Under the pieces are notes generated by a model. That model was not told the origin of the DNA, searched no databases, and saw only the letters and a program-made list of their open reading frames with translations. The position numbers were made by a program, and so were the translations under genes. This document shows, in pieces, positions 9,440 to 19,127 of a stretch of 64,000 nucleotides of DNA; the first letter of the stretch is position 1, and the number at the start of each line of letters is the position of its first letter. The stretch is from Algibacter mikhailovii (lineage in GTDB: Bacteria > Bacteroidota > Bacteroidia > Flavobacteriales > Flavobacteriaceae), in contig NZ_BMWZ01000006.1 in NCBI RefSeq assembly GCF_014651495.1, forward strand, positions 319,333-383,332, read 5' to 3'.

Positions 9440-10951
9440 ATGAAAAATATAATTATATGTCTGGCTTTATTATTAAGTTGTTTTTTAGTCAACGCTCAGG
9501 AACGGCCAAATGTAATTGTGATATTGGCTGATGATATTGGGGTAGGAGATATTTCATTTTACAGAGAAGAGCATACTAATAATAGTATTGTTCAAACACC
9601 AGCTATAGATCAATTGGCAAGGGAAGGCATGATATTTAATGATGCGCATTCACCGGCAGCGCTTTGTGCTCCAACCCGTTATGCCATTATGACTGGCAAT
9701 AATTGTTACAGAAGTTATGCGCCATGGGGCGTGTGGGGGGCTTATCAACCGTCACCTATTAAACCAAATCAATTAACGTTAGGGAAGCTCATGAAAAATG
9801 CAGGATATCAGACCGCTTTTTTTGGGAAATGGGGATTTGGTATGGACTTTCTTAGAAAAGATGATTCAACAAAAATATATCGAGGGCCCCGCAAACGTGT
9901 AGAGCTGGATGTTGATGTTAGGCAAATAGCCGGGAGAGGTCCAAAACAAAATGGATTTGATTATAGTGTCACTTTTGCTGCAGGAATTCAGAATGTGCCC
10001 TATGTGGTTTACGAAAATGAACAATGGATGCCTCTTAATAAACAATCTGAGATTGGATATATTTCTCAAAAGAAAATGGACAAGATTGGTGTGACATTAG
10101 ATAAAGATGAGGGTTTAGGCGATACATTTTGGGATCCACATCATATGGGGCCATTATTGGTAAAAAAAGCACTTAGGTTTATAGAACAGAGCGAGGAAAG
10201 TCAACCGTTTTTTATGTACTATTGTTCGCTGGCCGTCCATCTACCTCATACACCCTCAAAAGAATTGGATAATAAGAAAATAGCAGGCTCTACACCTTCT
10301 AGTCATTTAGATATGGTTAAAGAGCTAGATGTTCAGATAGGCATGCTCATTAAAACATTGAAAAAGAAAGGTATTTATGATAATACTGTTTTTATTTTTA
10401 CATCAGATAATGGCGGGTTGTTAGACAAAGAAACTGCAAAGTCTGGTCACCGCTCTAATTCTATTTATCGTGGTGGAAAAAATCAACCTTTTGAAGGGGG
10501 ACATCGTGTACCTTTCATTGCTTCATGGCCAAGAAAAATTAAAGCGCAGTCAGTTTCTAATGTACCCATCTTAGGAATAGATATTTTAAGCACATTAGCG
10601 GATATTACTAATCAAAAAATTGAAGAAAATCAAGCCAATGATTCAGCGAGCCTCTTACCAATTTTGCTTAATGAAAATAGTAATAAGGTGCACCCATTTT
10701 TGATTTTACAATCGGGTACAGGTAAAGAAGGTATTATAATAAAGGATGGTTGGAAACTTATCATTGATTTTGATAAAAAGGATAAAACGCTTAAAACAAG
10801 AACACCTAGCGCTTTATTTTACTTACATAATAATATTAGTGAGAATGAAAATCAAAACTTAATCACAAACTCTAAATATCAGGATAAAGTTGATGAGTTA
10901 TTTGATACGTTCAATGCAGCCAGAGATAGTGGTATTAGCACAAAAAATTAG
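9440..10951 (+). CDS. Formylglycine-dependent sulfatase (S1 family), secreted
   Basis: The 503-residue protein has a cleavable signal peptide ending near VNAQ and starts its mature domain with RPNVIVILADDIGVGDIS. The activation motif is CAPTR with Cys76; Thr in place of Ser after Pro is a common variant in arylsulfatase-A-like members. FGKWGFG, FTSDNGG and GHRSNSIYRGGKNQPFEGGH carry the remaining metal and substrate contacts. It follows the GH29 and precedes a GH16 by 27 bases, so they are probably co-transcribed. Predicted periplasmic. Subfamily and sulfate position are not assignable by eye. Confidence 0.94.
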   Translation: MKNIIICLALLLSCFLVNAQERPNVIVILADDIGVGDISFYREEHTNNSIVQTPAIDQLAREGMIFNDAHSPAALCAPTRYAIMTGNNCYRSYAPWGVWGAYQPSPIKPNQLTLGKLMKNAGYQTAFFGKWGFGMDFLRKDDSTKIYRGPRKRVELDVDVRQIAGRGPKQNGFDYSVTFAAGIQNVPYVVYENEQWMPLNKQSEIGYISQKKMDKIGVTLDKDEGLGDTFWDPHHMGPLLVKKALRFIEQSEESQPFFMYYCSLAVHLPHTPSKELDNKKIAGSTPSSHLDMVKELDVQIGMLIKTLKKKGIYDNTVFIFTSDNGGLLDKETAKSGHRSNSIYRGGKNQPFEGGHRVPFIASWPRKIKAQSVSNVPILGIDILSTLADITNQKIEENQANDSASLLPILLNENSNKVHPFLILQSGTGKEGIIIKDGWKLIIDFDKKDKTLKTRTPSALFYLHNNISENENQNLITNSKYQDKVDELFDTFNAARDSGISTKN

Positions 10952-10978
10952 ATCGAAAAATTTAAAAAATATTCATTT

Positions 10979-11869
10979 ATGAAATCTGTAAACAAAGTAC
11001 TTAAGAATGTTTTAATATTAACTTTAATGCTTCTGGTAAACGTTATATATTCTCAGGATGCGCCATATTTTGAAAGCGGTGAAGATCCAAAACCTTCAAA
11101 AGCAAAATGGAAGTTAGTCAAGCAAATGTCTGATGAATTTAATGGAAAAAGTGTTAATGAAAATAAGTGGCAAATTTCAGGTCAGGGATGGATTGGTCGT
11201 GCACCAGGTTTGTTTCAAGCTGAAAACATAAATGTTTCGAATGGAAATTTACAAGTCACAACAAAAAAATTAGCTAATCCAATAGTTAAACAAGGAAAAG
11301 AATTTACACATGGTGGTGGATATGTAGGCTCAAAAGTAGGTATGAGTTATGGTTATTATGAGTGTAGAATGAAGGCGAATAAAACCTTTATGTCTTCCAC
11401 ATTTTGGTTAATTAACGAAAGCAAGGGTGTCAAGGGTTGCGATAAAAGAACAACAGAATTGGATATTCAAGAATGCGTAGGTGAAATTGTAAATGACGCA
11501 GAATGGATGAAGGATTTTGATCAAGCAATGAATTCAAACACACATAGTAGAAATATTCCCGAAGGTTGTAATTATGAAAAAGGAACTAGTAAAAGTGGTG
11601 CACTTGCAGGAGGTAAAGTTTATGATGATTTTCATGTCTATGGTGTGTGGTGGAAAAGTAAAAATGAAATATTGTTTTTCTTAGATGGAAAACTTATAAA
11701 AAACGTTACCCCGCCGGCCGATTTTGATATTAAAATGCATTTAAGAATGGTTGTTGAGACCTATAATTGGAACCCTGTGCCTTCTGATGGAGGTATGAAT
11801 ATGTCAGCAGACGATAGAACAACATATTATGATTGGGTGCGTTCTTGGAAATTACTTGACAAACTTTAA
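10979..11869 (+). CDS. GH16 endo-galactanase, agarase/porphyranase-like
   Basis: Secreted endo-acting beta-galactan hydrolase of family GH16. The 296-residue protein has a signal peptide (to about residue 26, VIYSQ) and then a single catalytic domain. The catalytic signature is TELDIQE, with Glu160 as nucleophile, Asp162 as helper and Glu165 as acid/base. QGWIGRAPGLF near the N-terminus and the DEFNG block resemble agar- or porphyran-active GH16 enzymes rather than laminarinases. It is a close relative of the GH16 domain at 32492-33667, sharing TTELDIQECVG, NSNTHSRN and TYNWNPVP. Exact substrate (agarose, porphyran, furcellaran) is uncertain. Confidence 0.9.
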   Translation: MKSVNKVLKNVLILTLMLLVNVIYSQDAPYFESGEDPKPSKAKWKLVKQMSDEFNGKSVNENKWQISGQGWIGRAPGLFQAENINVSNGNLQVTTKKLANPIVKQGKEFTHGGGYVGSKVGMSYGYYECRMKANKTFMSSTFWLINESKGVKGCDKRTTELDIQECVGEIVNDAEWMKDFDQAMNSNTHSRNIPEGCNYEKGTSKSGALAGGKVYDDFHVYGVWWKSKNEILFFLDGKLIKNVTPPADFDIKMHLRMVVETYNWNPVPSDGGMNMSADDRTTYYDWVRSWKLLDKL

Positions 11870-11879
11870 AAATATTAAA

Positions 11880-13355
11880 GTGCAGAGTCGAGTTAAGGAT
11901 TTAAAGGGTTTGATAACAGTATTGGTTACCCTCCTATATGTAAGTGTTTTTGCCCAAGATCGTCCAAATATTTTAGTTATTCTAGCGGATGATTTAGGTT
12001 ACGCAGATCTTGGTTTCACGGGTTCAAAGGACATAAAAACGCCTAACTTGGATAAACTGGCAAATAATGGAGTAGTCATTAAAAATGGCTACGTCACCCA
12101 TCCTTATTGTGGACCTTCAAGAGCAGGTTTGATTACTGGAAGATATCAAGCGCGTTTTGGTATGGAAATAAACCTAACCAATTCACCTTATGATATGTAT
12201 AATGGGTTGCCACTGACAGAACAAACTTTTGCAAATCGTTTACAAAAATCAGGTTATAAAACAGGCATAATTGGTAAATGGCATCTAGGAGGCTCGAATA
12301 CATTCCACCCTAATAATAGAGGATTCGATTATTTTTATGGATTTTTATCTGGTGGTCATTCTTATTTTCCTGATAACGTACGAACTCACATGCCTTTAAT
12401 TATCCCTGGTAAAGATAGGCCACATTATAGTGCTAATGAAGGCGGGTATTGGCCGCTAACGAGAAATGATAAGCCAGCTGAGTTCAACGAATATTTAACA
12501 ACGGCATTAAGTAATGATGCGGCAAAATTTGTAGCTAATAGTAGTCAACCGTTTTGCTTATATCTTGCTTATAACGCACCTCATACTCCATTAGAAGCAC
12601 CTAAAGAAACTATAGAAAAATACAGGCATATAAAAGATAAAAAGCGTCGTATCTATTCGGCTATGGTAGATGAGATGGATAAAGGCATTGGGATTGTTGT
12701 AAAAGCTTTAGAAAAATCAGGTCAATTAGATAATACACTTATTTTCTTTTTGTCTGATAATGGAGGTCCTAGAAAAAGTGGAGAAACCTTTACCAATAAT
12801 GGAAATTTTAAAAAAGGAAAAGGAAGTATGTATGAAGGAGGCTCTCATGTTCCTTTTATAGTACATTGGCCAAATGGTAATTTTAAAATAAGAACATTTG
12901 ATGGATTAGTTTCAGCTTTAGACATTGCTAAAACAGCTGTAGAAATAGGAAATGGCGATACTTCTGGAAAACCGTTGGAAGGTGTTAATTTAATTCCTTA
13001 TTTAAAAGGCGATAAAGAAGGTTCTCCGCATGAGGCATTGTTTTGGAGAAGGAAAGATGGTGTTGCATGGGCCGTTAGAACTTTAGAGGGTAAATACCAA
13101 AAAGAAAACAGTGATCAATTAAGTGCATTGTTCAATATGACTGAAGATCCATATGAGGATTTTAATATTATCAATACATCCCCTAAACTAAGGAAAGAGC
13201 TGGCTAAACTCTGGAATGAATGGAATAAAGATAATATTGGAAATATATTTTTACAGGCTAATGATTATCAGAAAAAACGCTTAAAAATGTATAAAGATCT
13301 TTATGAAAGTTTATTAATAAAAGCCAAGAAAAAAGAAACTTTAGTTATTGATTAA
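11880..13355 (+). CDS. Formylglycine-dependent sulfatase (S1 family), secreted
   Basis: S1 sulfatase with the activation motif CGPSR (Cys77 from the start chosen here), RPNILVILADDLGYADLG at the mature N-terminus, IGKWHLGG, FLSDNGGP and a typical C-terminal ALFNMTEDPYEDFN. I chose the GTG at 11880 because it gives a short signal peptide (to VFAQ). The in-frame ATG at 11829 overlaps the GH16 gene by 41 bases and adds 17 residues unlike a signal sequence. The gene begins 10 bases after the GH16 stop, so coupling with GH16 is likely. It ends 12 bases before the stop of the convergent GH117 gene. Predicted periplasmic; the sulfate position is unknown. Confidence 0.92.
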   Translation: MQSRVKDLKGLITVLVTLLYVSVFAQDRPNILVILADDLGYADLGFTGSKDIKTPNLDKLANNGVVIKNGYVTHPYCGPSRAGLITGRYQARFGMEINLTNSPYDMYNGLPLTEQTFANRLQKSGYKTGIIGKWHLGGSNTFHPNNRGFDYFYGFLSGGHSYFPDNVRTHMPLIIPGKDRPHYSANEGGYWPLTRNDKPAEFNEYLTTALSNDAAKFVANSSQPFCLYLAYNAPHTPLEAPKETIEKYRHIKDKKRRIYSAMVDEMDKGIGIVVKALEKSGQLDNTLIFFLSDNGGPRKSGETFTNNGNFKKGKGSMYEGGSHVPFIVHWPNGNFKIRTFDGLVSALDIAKTAVEIGNGDTSGKPLEGVNLIPYLKGDKEGSPHEALFWRRKDGVAWAVRTLEGKYQKENSDQLSALFNMTEDPYEDFNIINTSPKLRKELAKLWNEWNKDNIGNIFLQANDYQKKRLKMYKDLYESLLIKAKKKETLVID

Positions 13356-13367
13356 AAAAATAGTTAA

Positions 13368-14624
13368 CTAATTTTTGTTTAATAAGGCTTCGTTTTTCTC
13401 AGAAATACGCTTTTTCTGCTTTGGGTTTAAGCCATTTTTAAGGTAAATTTCAGGACGATGATATACATGATGTTTTTTCATATCTGGATCATTTAAATCT
13501 TGACTTAAATCACAATCAAACCTAAGAAGCATAGCATGGTTTTCTTTCCAGGTAGTAACATTGGTTAAGTGAGATATACCCCATGTAATACCTCTACCAT
13601 CTTTGGTATTTGTAAAAGCATCAGGAATAAAAGGTCCTGCGGCCATGGGCATTAATTCGACAAGAGCCGCGATTTCAAAATTAACACCATCTTTTGCAAA
13701 TTGTATGGTATTATGCTCATTACCATCTCTAATTATTAGCGCAGCAATACCCTCTTGAAATGGAAAAAGCGAAGTTTCATGGCCTGATGCTAATACTGGG
13801 TTGAGTTGGCTTTTACTAAATGGACCCAAGGGATTATCGGCCGTGGCTAGCCCCTGCATTCTAATAAGATTTGGTTGACCATCAAAATCAGATTTATAAT
13901 ATAAGTATATTTTATCTTTATAAACTAAAGGGTAGGGGTCGTGGATGGAGTACTGATCCCAAGAATCTTTAGGACCATTCGGAATTATTATTTTGTTTAC
14001 AGGTGTCCATGGTCCATCCGGAGAATCAGCATATGAAGCTAAAACGGGACAATCATCGCCGCGCAAACCACTGGCCTCACTAAAACCTTGATAATACATA
14101 TAGAATTTGCCTTTCCACTTTAAGACATCAGCGGTTGAAACAGATCGATGTCCTAAATTTGGTTTAGGAGGTCGAGGTATCGCTACACCTTGTTCTTCCC
14201 AAGTAAACCCGTCTATACTAGTCGCATACCAAATTTCAGATAAATCCCAATCTGCTGAGGGAATGGTTTCTGTAGAAGCCTTTGCCCCTTTTGGAGGTGT
14301 TGCAGTTTGCCTATGCGTATAATAAACATAATATTTGCCATTTTCAAAGATTACTTTGGATGGATCACGACGTGAAATAGTTCCATCATGATTGCTATAA
14401 TCTAAGCCTTTAAGGGCTGTATATTTAAATTGTGTGTAGAGTTCATTATCTTCAGGTCTTGGAGCTCTATAATTATCGTAATTACGCTGCATCGCCAAAC
14501 TCAAAGGTTGATCCGGTTTTTTATCTGGTAAGACAAAAGGAAAAGATTGTGCGTTTAATTTTAATGGATTTAATAAACATCCGGATAAAATTATACCAAG
14601 TAAAAATAAATAGTCTTTTTTCAT
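13368..14624 (-). CDS. GH117 alpha-1,3-(3,6-anhydro)-L-galactosidase-like enzyme
   Basis: GH117 enzymes release the terminal 3,6-anhydro-alpha-L-galactose from neoagaro-oligosaccharides, the last step of agar breakdown. The 418-residue protein has an N-terminal signal (possible lipobox LSGC at residues 13-16, or cleavage near NAQ), then NYDNYRAPRPEDNELYTQF and HDGTISRRDPSKV, which are highly typical. Asp87 (RRDPS), Asp229 (IHDPYP) and His282 (GHET) match the catalytic Asp/Asp/His pattern known for the family. This gene is the strongest evidence that the locus targets an agar-type galactan. It is transcribed leftward together with the neighbouring sulfatase at 14719-16020. Some GH117 clades have other or unknown activities. 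Confidence 0.9.
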   Translation of the reverse strand: MKKDYLFLLGIILSGCLLNPLKLNAQSFPFVLPDKKPDQPLSLAMQRNYDNYRAPRPEDNELYTQFKYTALKGLDYSNHDGTISRRDPSKVIFENGKYYVYYTHRQTATPPKGAKASTETIPSADWDLSEIWYATSIDGFTWEEQGVAIPRPPKPNLGHRSVSTADVLKWKGKFYMYYQGFSEASGLRGDDCPVLASYADSPDGPWTPVNKIIIPNGPKDSWDQYSIHDPYPLVYKDKIYLYYKSDFDGQPNLIRMQGLATADNPLGPFSKSQLNPVLASGHETSLFPFQEGIAALIIRDGNEHNTIQFAKDGVNFEIAALVELMPMAAGPFIPDAFTNTKDGRGITWGISHLTNVTTWKENHAMLLRFDCDLSQDLNDPDMKKHHVYHRPEIYLKNGLNPKQKKRISEKNEALLNKN

Positions 14625-14718
14625 AGTATTGAAATCATTAGAGTCTTTGTTATATTGAAGCGTTGTTTTTTTAGTTTTAGATATATTGAAATAAAGGATT
14701 AACCAAAAAAGTATTAGA

Positions 14719-16020
14719 TTAAAAATATTGATTAAATATGGAAGCCAGATCTGTTTTATCCTTAGTGTCGATCTGCCATTTTTTCATGTGTTTCAATAGT
14801 TTAACTACAGTGGGCTTATACTTTTTTTTTGCAATCAAATTTTTTATTTCCCAAGGGTCAATTTTGAGATCATACAATTCCAAATTACCACTCTTAGGAT
14901 AAACTATCAATTTTTTGTTTTCTGCAATAACACCTCTTTGGTCATCAAACATAGCGAGATAAATGGAAGCTCTTGCTTTTTTATCTTCATAAATTAATGG
15001 CATTAGGCTTTGAAAATCAGTCGCTGCATGATCTTTTAATTCTATTAGATCAAAAAGAGTTGGCACTATATCTTGTAGGTATACGCGTCCAGTAACCTTG
15101 CTATTTGCTTTTATTTTTGGAGCCTTAATAATAAGCGGTGCGGTTACACTAGGTTCATAAAGGCAGACTTTACCTGCAACACCATTTTCACCAAAGTTAA
15201 TTCCATGATCTGAAGTAAATACAATAATAGTATTATCATATAGCCCTTTCTTTTTAAGAGATTTTATAATATCACCTATTCTAATATCCATGTGTGTGAC
15301 CATAGCATTATTTTGCTGAACACGTTTTTGCATGGTTTTCGTCCTTACGGGGTTATTGGTATATTGATATTTAACATTAGGATTTAACGGTGTTTTATCT
15401 ATCACACTTGGCGGTAATACCATGTTATCTGAAGGATATAAATCGTAATATTTCTGTTCTGTTTGTCTTGGAACATGGGGAGCATTAAAGGCTACATATG
15501 CAAAAAATGGTTTGTCGTTATTATAGTTATTAATAAAATTAACAGCTTCATTTGCTGTAATATCGGTAATATGTCCGGCATCAGTATTATATGTTTTTAA
15601 TTGTCCTGGTTGAATGCTACCTGTTTCATCAAACAAAACATTTGGCGTTTTTCCCATGGCATGCCATTTGCCCGTCATAAACGTATAATAGCCATTGTTA
15701 TGGAGAACTTCAGGCAATGCGATAGGAGCATTTTTTTTATTGATTTTCTGCGATTTCCAAAGATACTTTCCATAAATAAGCATGGTTCTACTAGGTATAC
15801 AAACAGCCGGAGACCAACATCCCATATTATATGCAGAAGTGAAAGAAACACCTTCCTTTGCTAATTGATCAATATGTGGTGTGACCATCTGCTTATTTCC
15901 ATATGCCTGAACAGCTTGATTACTTTGGTCATCAGACTCAATAAATAAGATGTTCATTTGAGCTAATGTGGAATATATTATTCCAAAGAATAGAAGGAAA
16001 AAAATAATTTGCGTTTTCAT
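14719..16020 (-). CDS. Formylglycine-dependent sulfatase (S1 family), secreted
   Basis: A compact 433-residue sulfatase with a signal peptide (to about residue 20, TLAQ), NILFIESDDQSN at the mature start, activation motif CIPSR with Cys74, MTGKWHAMG, and FTSDHGINFGENG as the second metal-binding block. It ends in the usual LYDLKIDPWEIKN region. It lies upstream of, and on the same strand as, the GH117 gene with a 94-base gap, so the pair may be one transcript. The opposite strand carries the GH3 region, with a shared promoter region in between. The sulfate position attacked is not known. Confidence 0.93.
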   Translation of the reverse strand: MKTQIIFFLLFFGIIYSTLAQMNILFIESDDQSNQAVQAYGNKQMVTPHIDQLAKEGVSFTSAYNMGCWSPAVCIPSRTMLIYGKYLWKSQKINKKNAPIALPEVLHNNGYYTFMTGKWHAMGKTPNVLFDETGSIQPGQLKTYNTDAGHITDITANEAVNFINNYNNDKPFFAYVAFNAPHVPRQTEQKYYDLYPSDNMVLPPSVIDKTPLNPNVKYQYTNNPVRTKTMQKRVQQNNAMVTHMDIRIGDIIKSLKKKGLYDNTIIVFTSDHGINFGENGVAGKVCLYEPSVTAPLIIKAPKIKANSKVTGRVYLQDIVPTLFDLIELKDHAATDFQSLMPLIYEDKKARASIYLAMFDDQRGVIAENKKLIVYPKSGNLELYDLKIDPWEIKNLIAKKKYKPTVVKLLKHMKKWQIDTKDKTDLASIFNQYF

Positions 16021-16471
16021 ATTTTAAGTTTATCTCATATCAATCACAAAAAATTCCTTTTATAAATAAGGAGGCCACGATTATATTTTGCTTAGGTAAA
16101 ATTATCGATTCAAAAAAAAATTAAATGCAATAAATGTGCTTAAAAATATGAGGTATGTTTTTTCAGTGTAAAGAAAGAAGAAGGTTAAATTTTATGTGTA
16201 AGAAAAAAAATCAAAAACAAAAGATTTTTGTGAATTAACACATTTGTTTCATTAGCAAAAACATATGTGGGATAAAATGGCAAATTACATTTGTAGATTA
16301 GCAGAATGGTTAAATCTGTTATAAAAATTCAACTAACTAAAGAGGTGAATAAGTTATACAATATATACCTTCTGATTTATGAATTCCCTGGTTTTCTCGC
16401 CTTATGTTTTGTGAATTTGATCTATAATAATTGGAAATTAATTGTTAATAAAGCAAATACTGAATACAGCA
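16021..16471. promoter_or_regulatory. Divergent intergenic region between the leftward sulfatase and the GH3 region
   Basis: About 450 AT-rich bases separate genes reading away from each other. I see no supported gene; a 63-codon open frame here has no recognisable features. TACATTTG near 16286 fits the Bacteroidota -7 consensus TAnnTTTG on the forward strand, but no convincing -33 element is visible. ACATATG occurs at 16261 and recurs upstream of other genes of this locus. Confidence 0.4.
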
Positions 16472-16696
16472 ATGACATCACCAAGCTATTTTTTTAAGAG
16501 GAATTTAGTGCCTTATTTATTGGTATCCCTTCGTTTTTTCGCTCAAGAAGTTGATTTTTCATTTTTAGATAATAAACCGCCTCTTGAAGAGCGCATGTAA
16601 AAATTGGTGTCGCAAATGACCATAGAAGAAAAAATAAGTCAATTAACACATGAAGCAGACGTGATTTTAAACATTAGAAATTTAAGTAAAAGATAA
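16472..16696 (+). pseudogene. Remnant of a GH3 glycosidase N-terminus
   Basis: From an ATG at 16472 the frame reads a signal-peptide-like start, FAQEVDFSFLDNKPPLEERM, then a TAA at 16598-16600. It continues in the same frame as KLVSQMTIEEKISQLTHEAD before a second stop at 16694-16696. PLEER..LVSQMTIEEKISQL is the classic N-terminus of GH3 beta-glucosidases and xylosidases. Only about 73 codons survive and the catalytic domain is gone. It ends 10 bases before the intact GH3 gene, whose own N-terminus (KVDSLMSKMTMDEKIAQITG) is related but different, so this is a second, decayed GH3 paralogue. Confidence 0.8.
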
Positions 16697-16706
16697 TGCA
16701 CCATTT

Positions 16707-19064
16707 ATGAACCGTAAAATCATCCTATTAGTTTTCATGGTAGTTATGAATTTGGGTATTGATGCTCAAGATTATAACAATACGCCTTTTAGTACGCCAG
16801 AACTTGAAGCGAAAGTAGATAGTTTAATGTCTAAAATGACAATGGATGAAAAAATAGCGCAGATTACAGGAACGCGTTTAAGAGAACTAATGGTTGATGG
16901 AAAAGTGTCCTTAGAAAAATGTCGGGAGCTGATACCAAATGGTATTGGTCATTTTTGTCAGTTTTCAACGGGGCAAGCGTTAAATCCAGAAGCGTTAAGA
17001 GATTTAGTGCGTGAAGTTCAAAGTTATCTAATGACTGAAACACGTTTGAAAATCCCGGCTATTTTTCATGAAGAGGCTATTACAGGTTTTGCAACTCAAG
17101 GTGCAACCACGTTTCCTCAGCAAATAGGTATGGGTTGTTCTTGGAATCCAGAATTAGTTAAAAGAAACACACAATCTACAGCTCAAAATATGCGTGATGC
17201 CGGGGCAACATTCGCATTATCACCAATGTTAGATTTAAGTAGAACTGCGCACTGGAATAGACATCAAGAAAGTTATGGCGAAGACGCATATTTAACATCT
17301 AGAATGGGGGTTGCCTTTGTGAATGGTTTACAAGGCGATGACTTTAAAACAGGTATTGCGACAACTGTAAAGCATTTTGCAGGTTATGGCACAAAAAATA
17401 ACAGTGAGAAAACCTTATATGAAGAATATTTAATGCCTTTTGAAGCTTGTATTAAAGTAGCTGGGGCAAAAAGCGTCATGCCTTCATATGGTGTTTATAA
17501 AGCCTTACCTATTTCAGTTAATCCAAGCATGCTAGATCGTATGTTACGAAGAGAAATTGGTTTTGATGGTATGGTAGTAAGTGATTACGGCGCTATTAAT
17601 ATGGTTTATAAAAAGTATAAACAAGCGCCTAATATAATGACGGCAGGTGCTATGGCGATAAATGCAGGCATTGATATAGAATTTTCAGCACCTACTGCAT
17701 ATCCGCTATTGCCAGAAGCTATAGAAAAAGGTTTAGTAACTGAAGAAGTGATTAATACCGCTGTAAAACGGTGTTTAATTATGAAACTAAAACTTGGGTT
17801 ATTTGATGAAAATCAAAGTATTGGAAAGGATGGTGCGCTGGATTTTGATCCACCAGAATTTAGGGAATTAGCCTATCAAGCGGCGTGTGAATCGATTGTG
17901 CTTCTTAAAAATGATGGTATTCTTCCTTTGAAAAAAAACGTTAAAAAGATTGCTTTAGTTGGCCCAAATGCAGCTACAACTCAAGGGCTTTTAGGTGATT
18001 ACACGTATCAAGCCATGCGTGCCTTTTGGAAAAACGAACCTTATGATGCTCTAAATCCAAAGTTAGTAACGCTAAAAGAAGGTCTAGAAAACAGTTTAAG
18101 AAAATCAGTAAAAATTGAACATGAAAGAGGCTGTGATTGGAGTGCTGAACTAGAAGCAAAAATAGATAAAAGCGGGTTTGGAGATGACCGATTAGGTAAA
18201 TTAAAACTACTATCAGTACAAGGACTTCCTCAACCAGATTTACAAAATGCAATAAAAATATCTAAAGAGAGTGATGTTATTATAGCTGCTATGGGTGAGA
18301 ATATTTCATTAAATGGTGAAGGTAGAAGCAGAAAGGGTATTGGTTTACCTGGTGAACAAGAAGCTTTTGTGGAACAATTATTAGCGACAGGTAAACCTGT
18401 AATCCTAGTTTTATTTGGTGGGCGGCAACAAGTAATTGATAAATTAGAAGGACGATGTGCAGCCATTATAAACGCTTGGTTTCCAGGTGAGGAAGGCGGT
18501 AATGCCCTTGCAGATATTATTGTTGGAAAAGTAAATCCTTCTGCTAAATTATGTGTGACTTATCCAAATAGTCAAAAACGGGAAGAAGTTAATTATCAAA
18601 ATGGTTATAGTGAAGCGCAATTACCACTTTATCCATTTGGTTATGGCTTGTCATATACAAACTATGAATATTCTGATTTCAAAATGGCATCTGAAGTTAG
18701 TATAGAACAGGAACGTTTTTCAATTTCAATTAATGTAAAAAATACGGGTAAAATGGATGGTAAAGAAATTGTGCAACTTTATGTTTCCCCAACCGATAGA
18801 AATTCGGGCATGAAGCCCATTCAACTTAAAGGCTTTAAAAAGGTAGCGATTAAAGCTGGAAAAACAAAAACGTTAACTTTTGAAGTTTCGCCACAACAAT
18901 TGGCACAATATATAGATAGTAAATGGATAGTTGAAAGTGGAAGTTATGAGTTTAAAATTGGAGCTTCCTCAACGGATATTAAATTAAAAGGAATAATTAA
19001 TTTAAAAGGTGATAATTTATTCCTTGAAAATGGAAGAGACATATTTTTTTCTGTTAATCAATAA
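16707..19064 (+). CDS. GH3 family glycoside hydrolase, secreted
   Basis: Retaining exo-beta-glycosidase. The 785-residue protein has a signal peptide (to about residue 20, GIDAQ), a GH3 N-terminal TIM-barrel (about 35-370) with GMVVSDYGAIN carrying the predicted nucleophile Asp293, a GH3 C-terminal domain (about 400-640) with GENISLNGEGRSRKGIGLPG, and a fibronectin-III-like C-terminal domain (about 670-765). Length and architecture match periplasmic BglX-type beta-glucosidases and beta-xylosidases. The substrate in a red-algal galactan locus is unclear; it may act on a beta-linked neutral sugar or a co-occurring glycan. A decayed GH3 start lies just upstream. Confidence 0.93.
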   Translation: MNRKIILLVFMVVMNLGIDAQDYNNTPFSTPELEAKVDSLMSKMTMDEKIAQITGTRLRELMVDGKVSLEKCRELIPNGIGHFCQFSTGQALNPEALRDLVREVQSYLMTETRLKIPAIFHEEAITGFATQGATTFPQQIGMGCSWNPELVKRNTQSTAQNMRDAGATFALSPMLDLSRTAHWNRHQESYGEDAYLTSRMGVAFVNGLQGDDFKTGIATTVKHFAGYGTKNNSEKTLYEEYLMPFEACIKVAGAKSVMPSYGVYKALPISVNPSMLDRMLRREIGFDGMVVSDYGAINMVYKKYKQAPNIMTAGAMAINAGIDIEFSAPTAYPLLPEAIEKGLVTEEVINTAVKRCLIMKLKLGLFDENQSIGKDGALDFDPPEFRELAYQAACESIVLLKNDGILPLKKNVKKIALVGPNAATTQGLLGDYTYQAMRAFWKNEPYDALNPKLVTLKEGLENSLRKSVKIEHERGCDWSAELEAKIDKSGFGDDRLGKLKLLSVQGLPQPDLQNAIKISKESDVIIAAMGENISLNGEGRSRKGIGLPGEQEAFVEQLLATGKPVILVLFGGRQQVIDKLEGRCAAIINAWFPGEEGGNALADIIVGKVNPSAKLCVTYPNSQKREEVNYQNGYSEAQLPLYPFGYGLSYTNYEYSDFKMASEVSIEQERFSISINVKNTGKMDGKEIVQLYVSPTDRNSGMKPIQLKGFKKVAIKAGKTKTLTFEVSPQQLAQYIDSKWIVESGSYEFKIGASSTDIKLKGIINLKGDNLFLENGRDIFFSVNQ

Positions 19065-19127
19065 GGCGAGTAGTGGAAAGAAAGCACATTGATACGTATT
19101 GAATGCTATACTTAAACCATTAGGATT

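Noticed and set aside
16306..16497. 63-codon forward frame in the promoter region
   Set aside because: No signal, domain or neighbour support, and it overlaps the start of the GH3 remnant in another frame.
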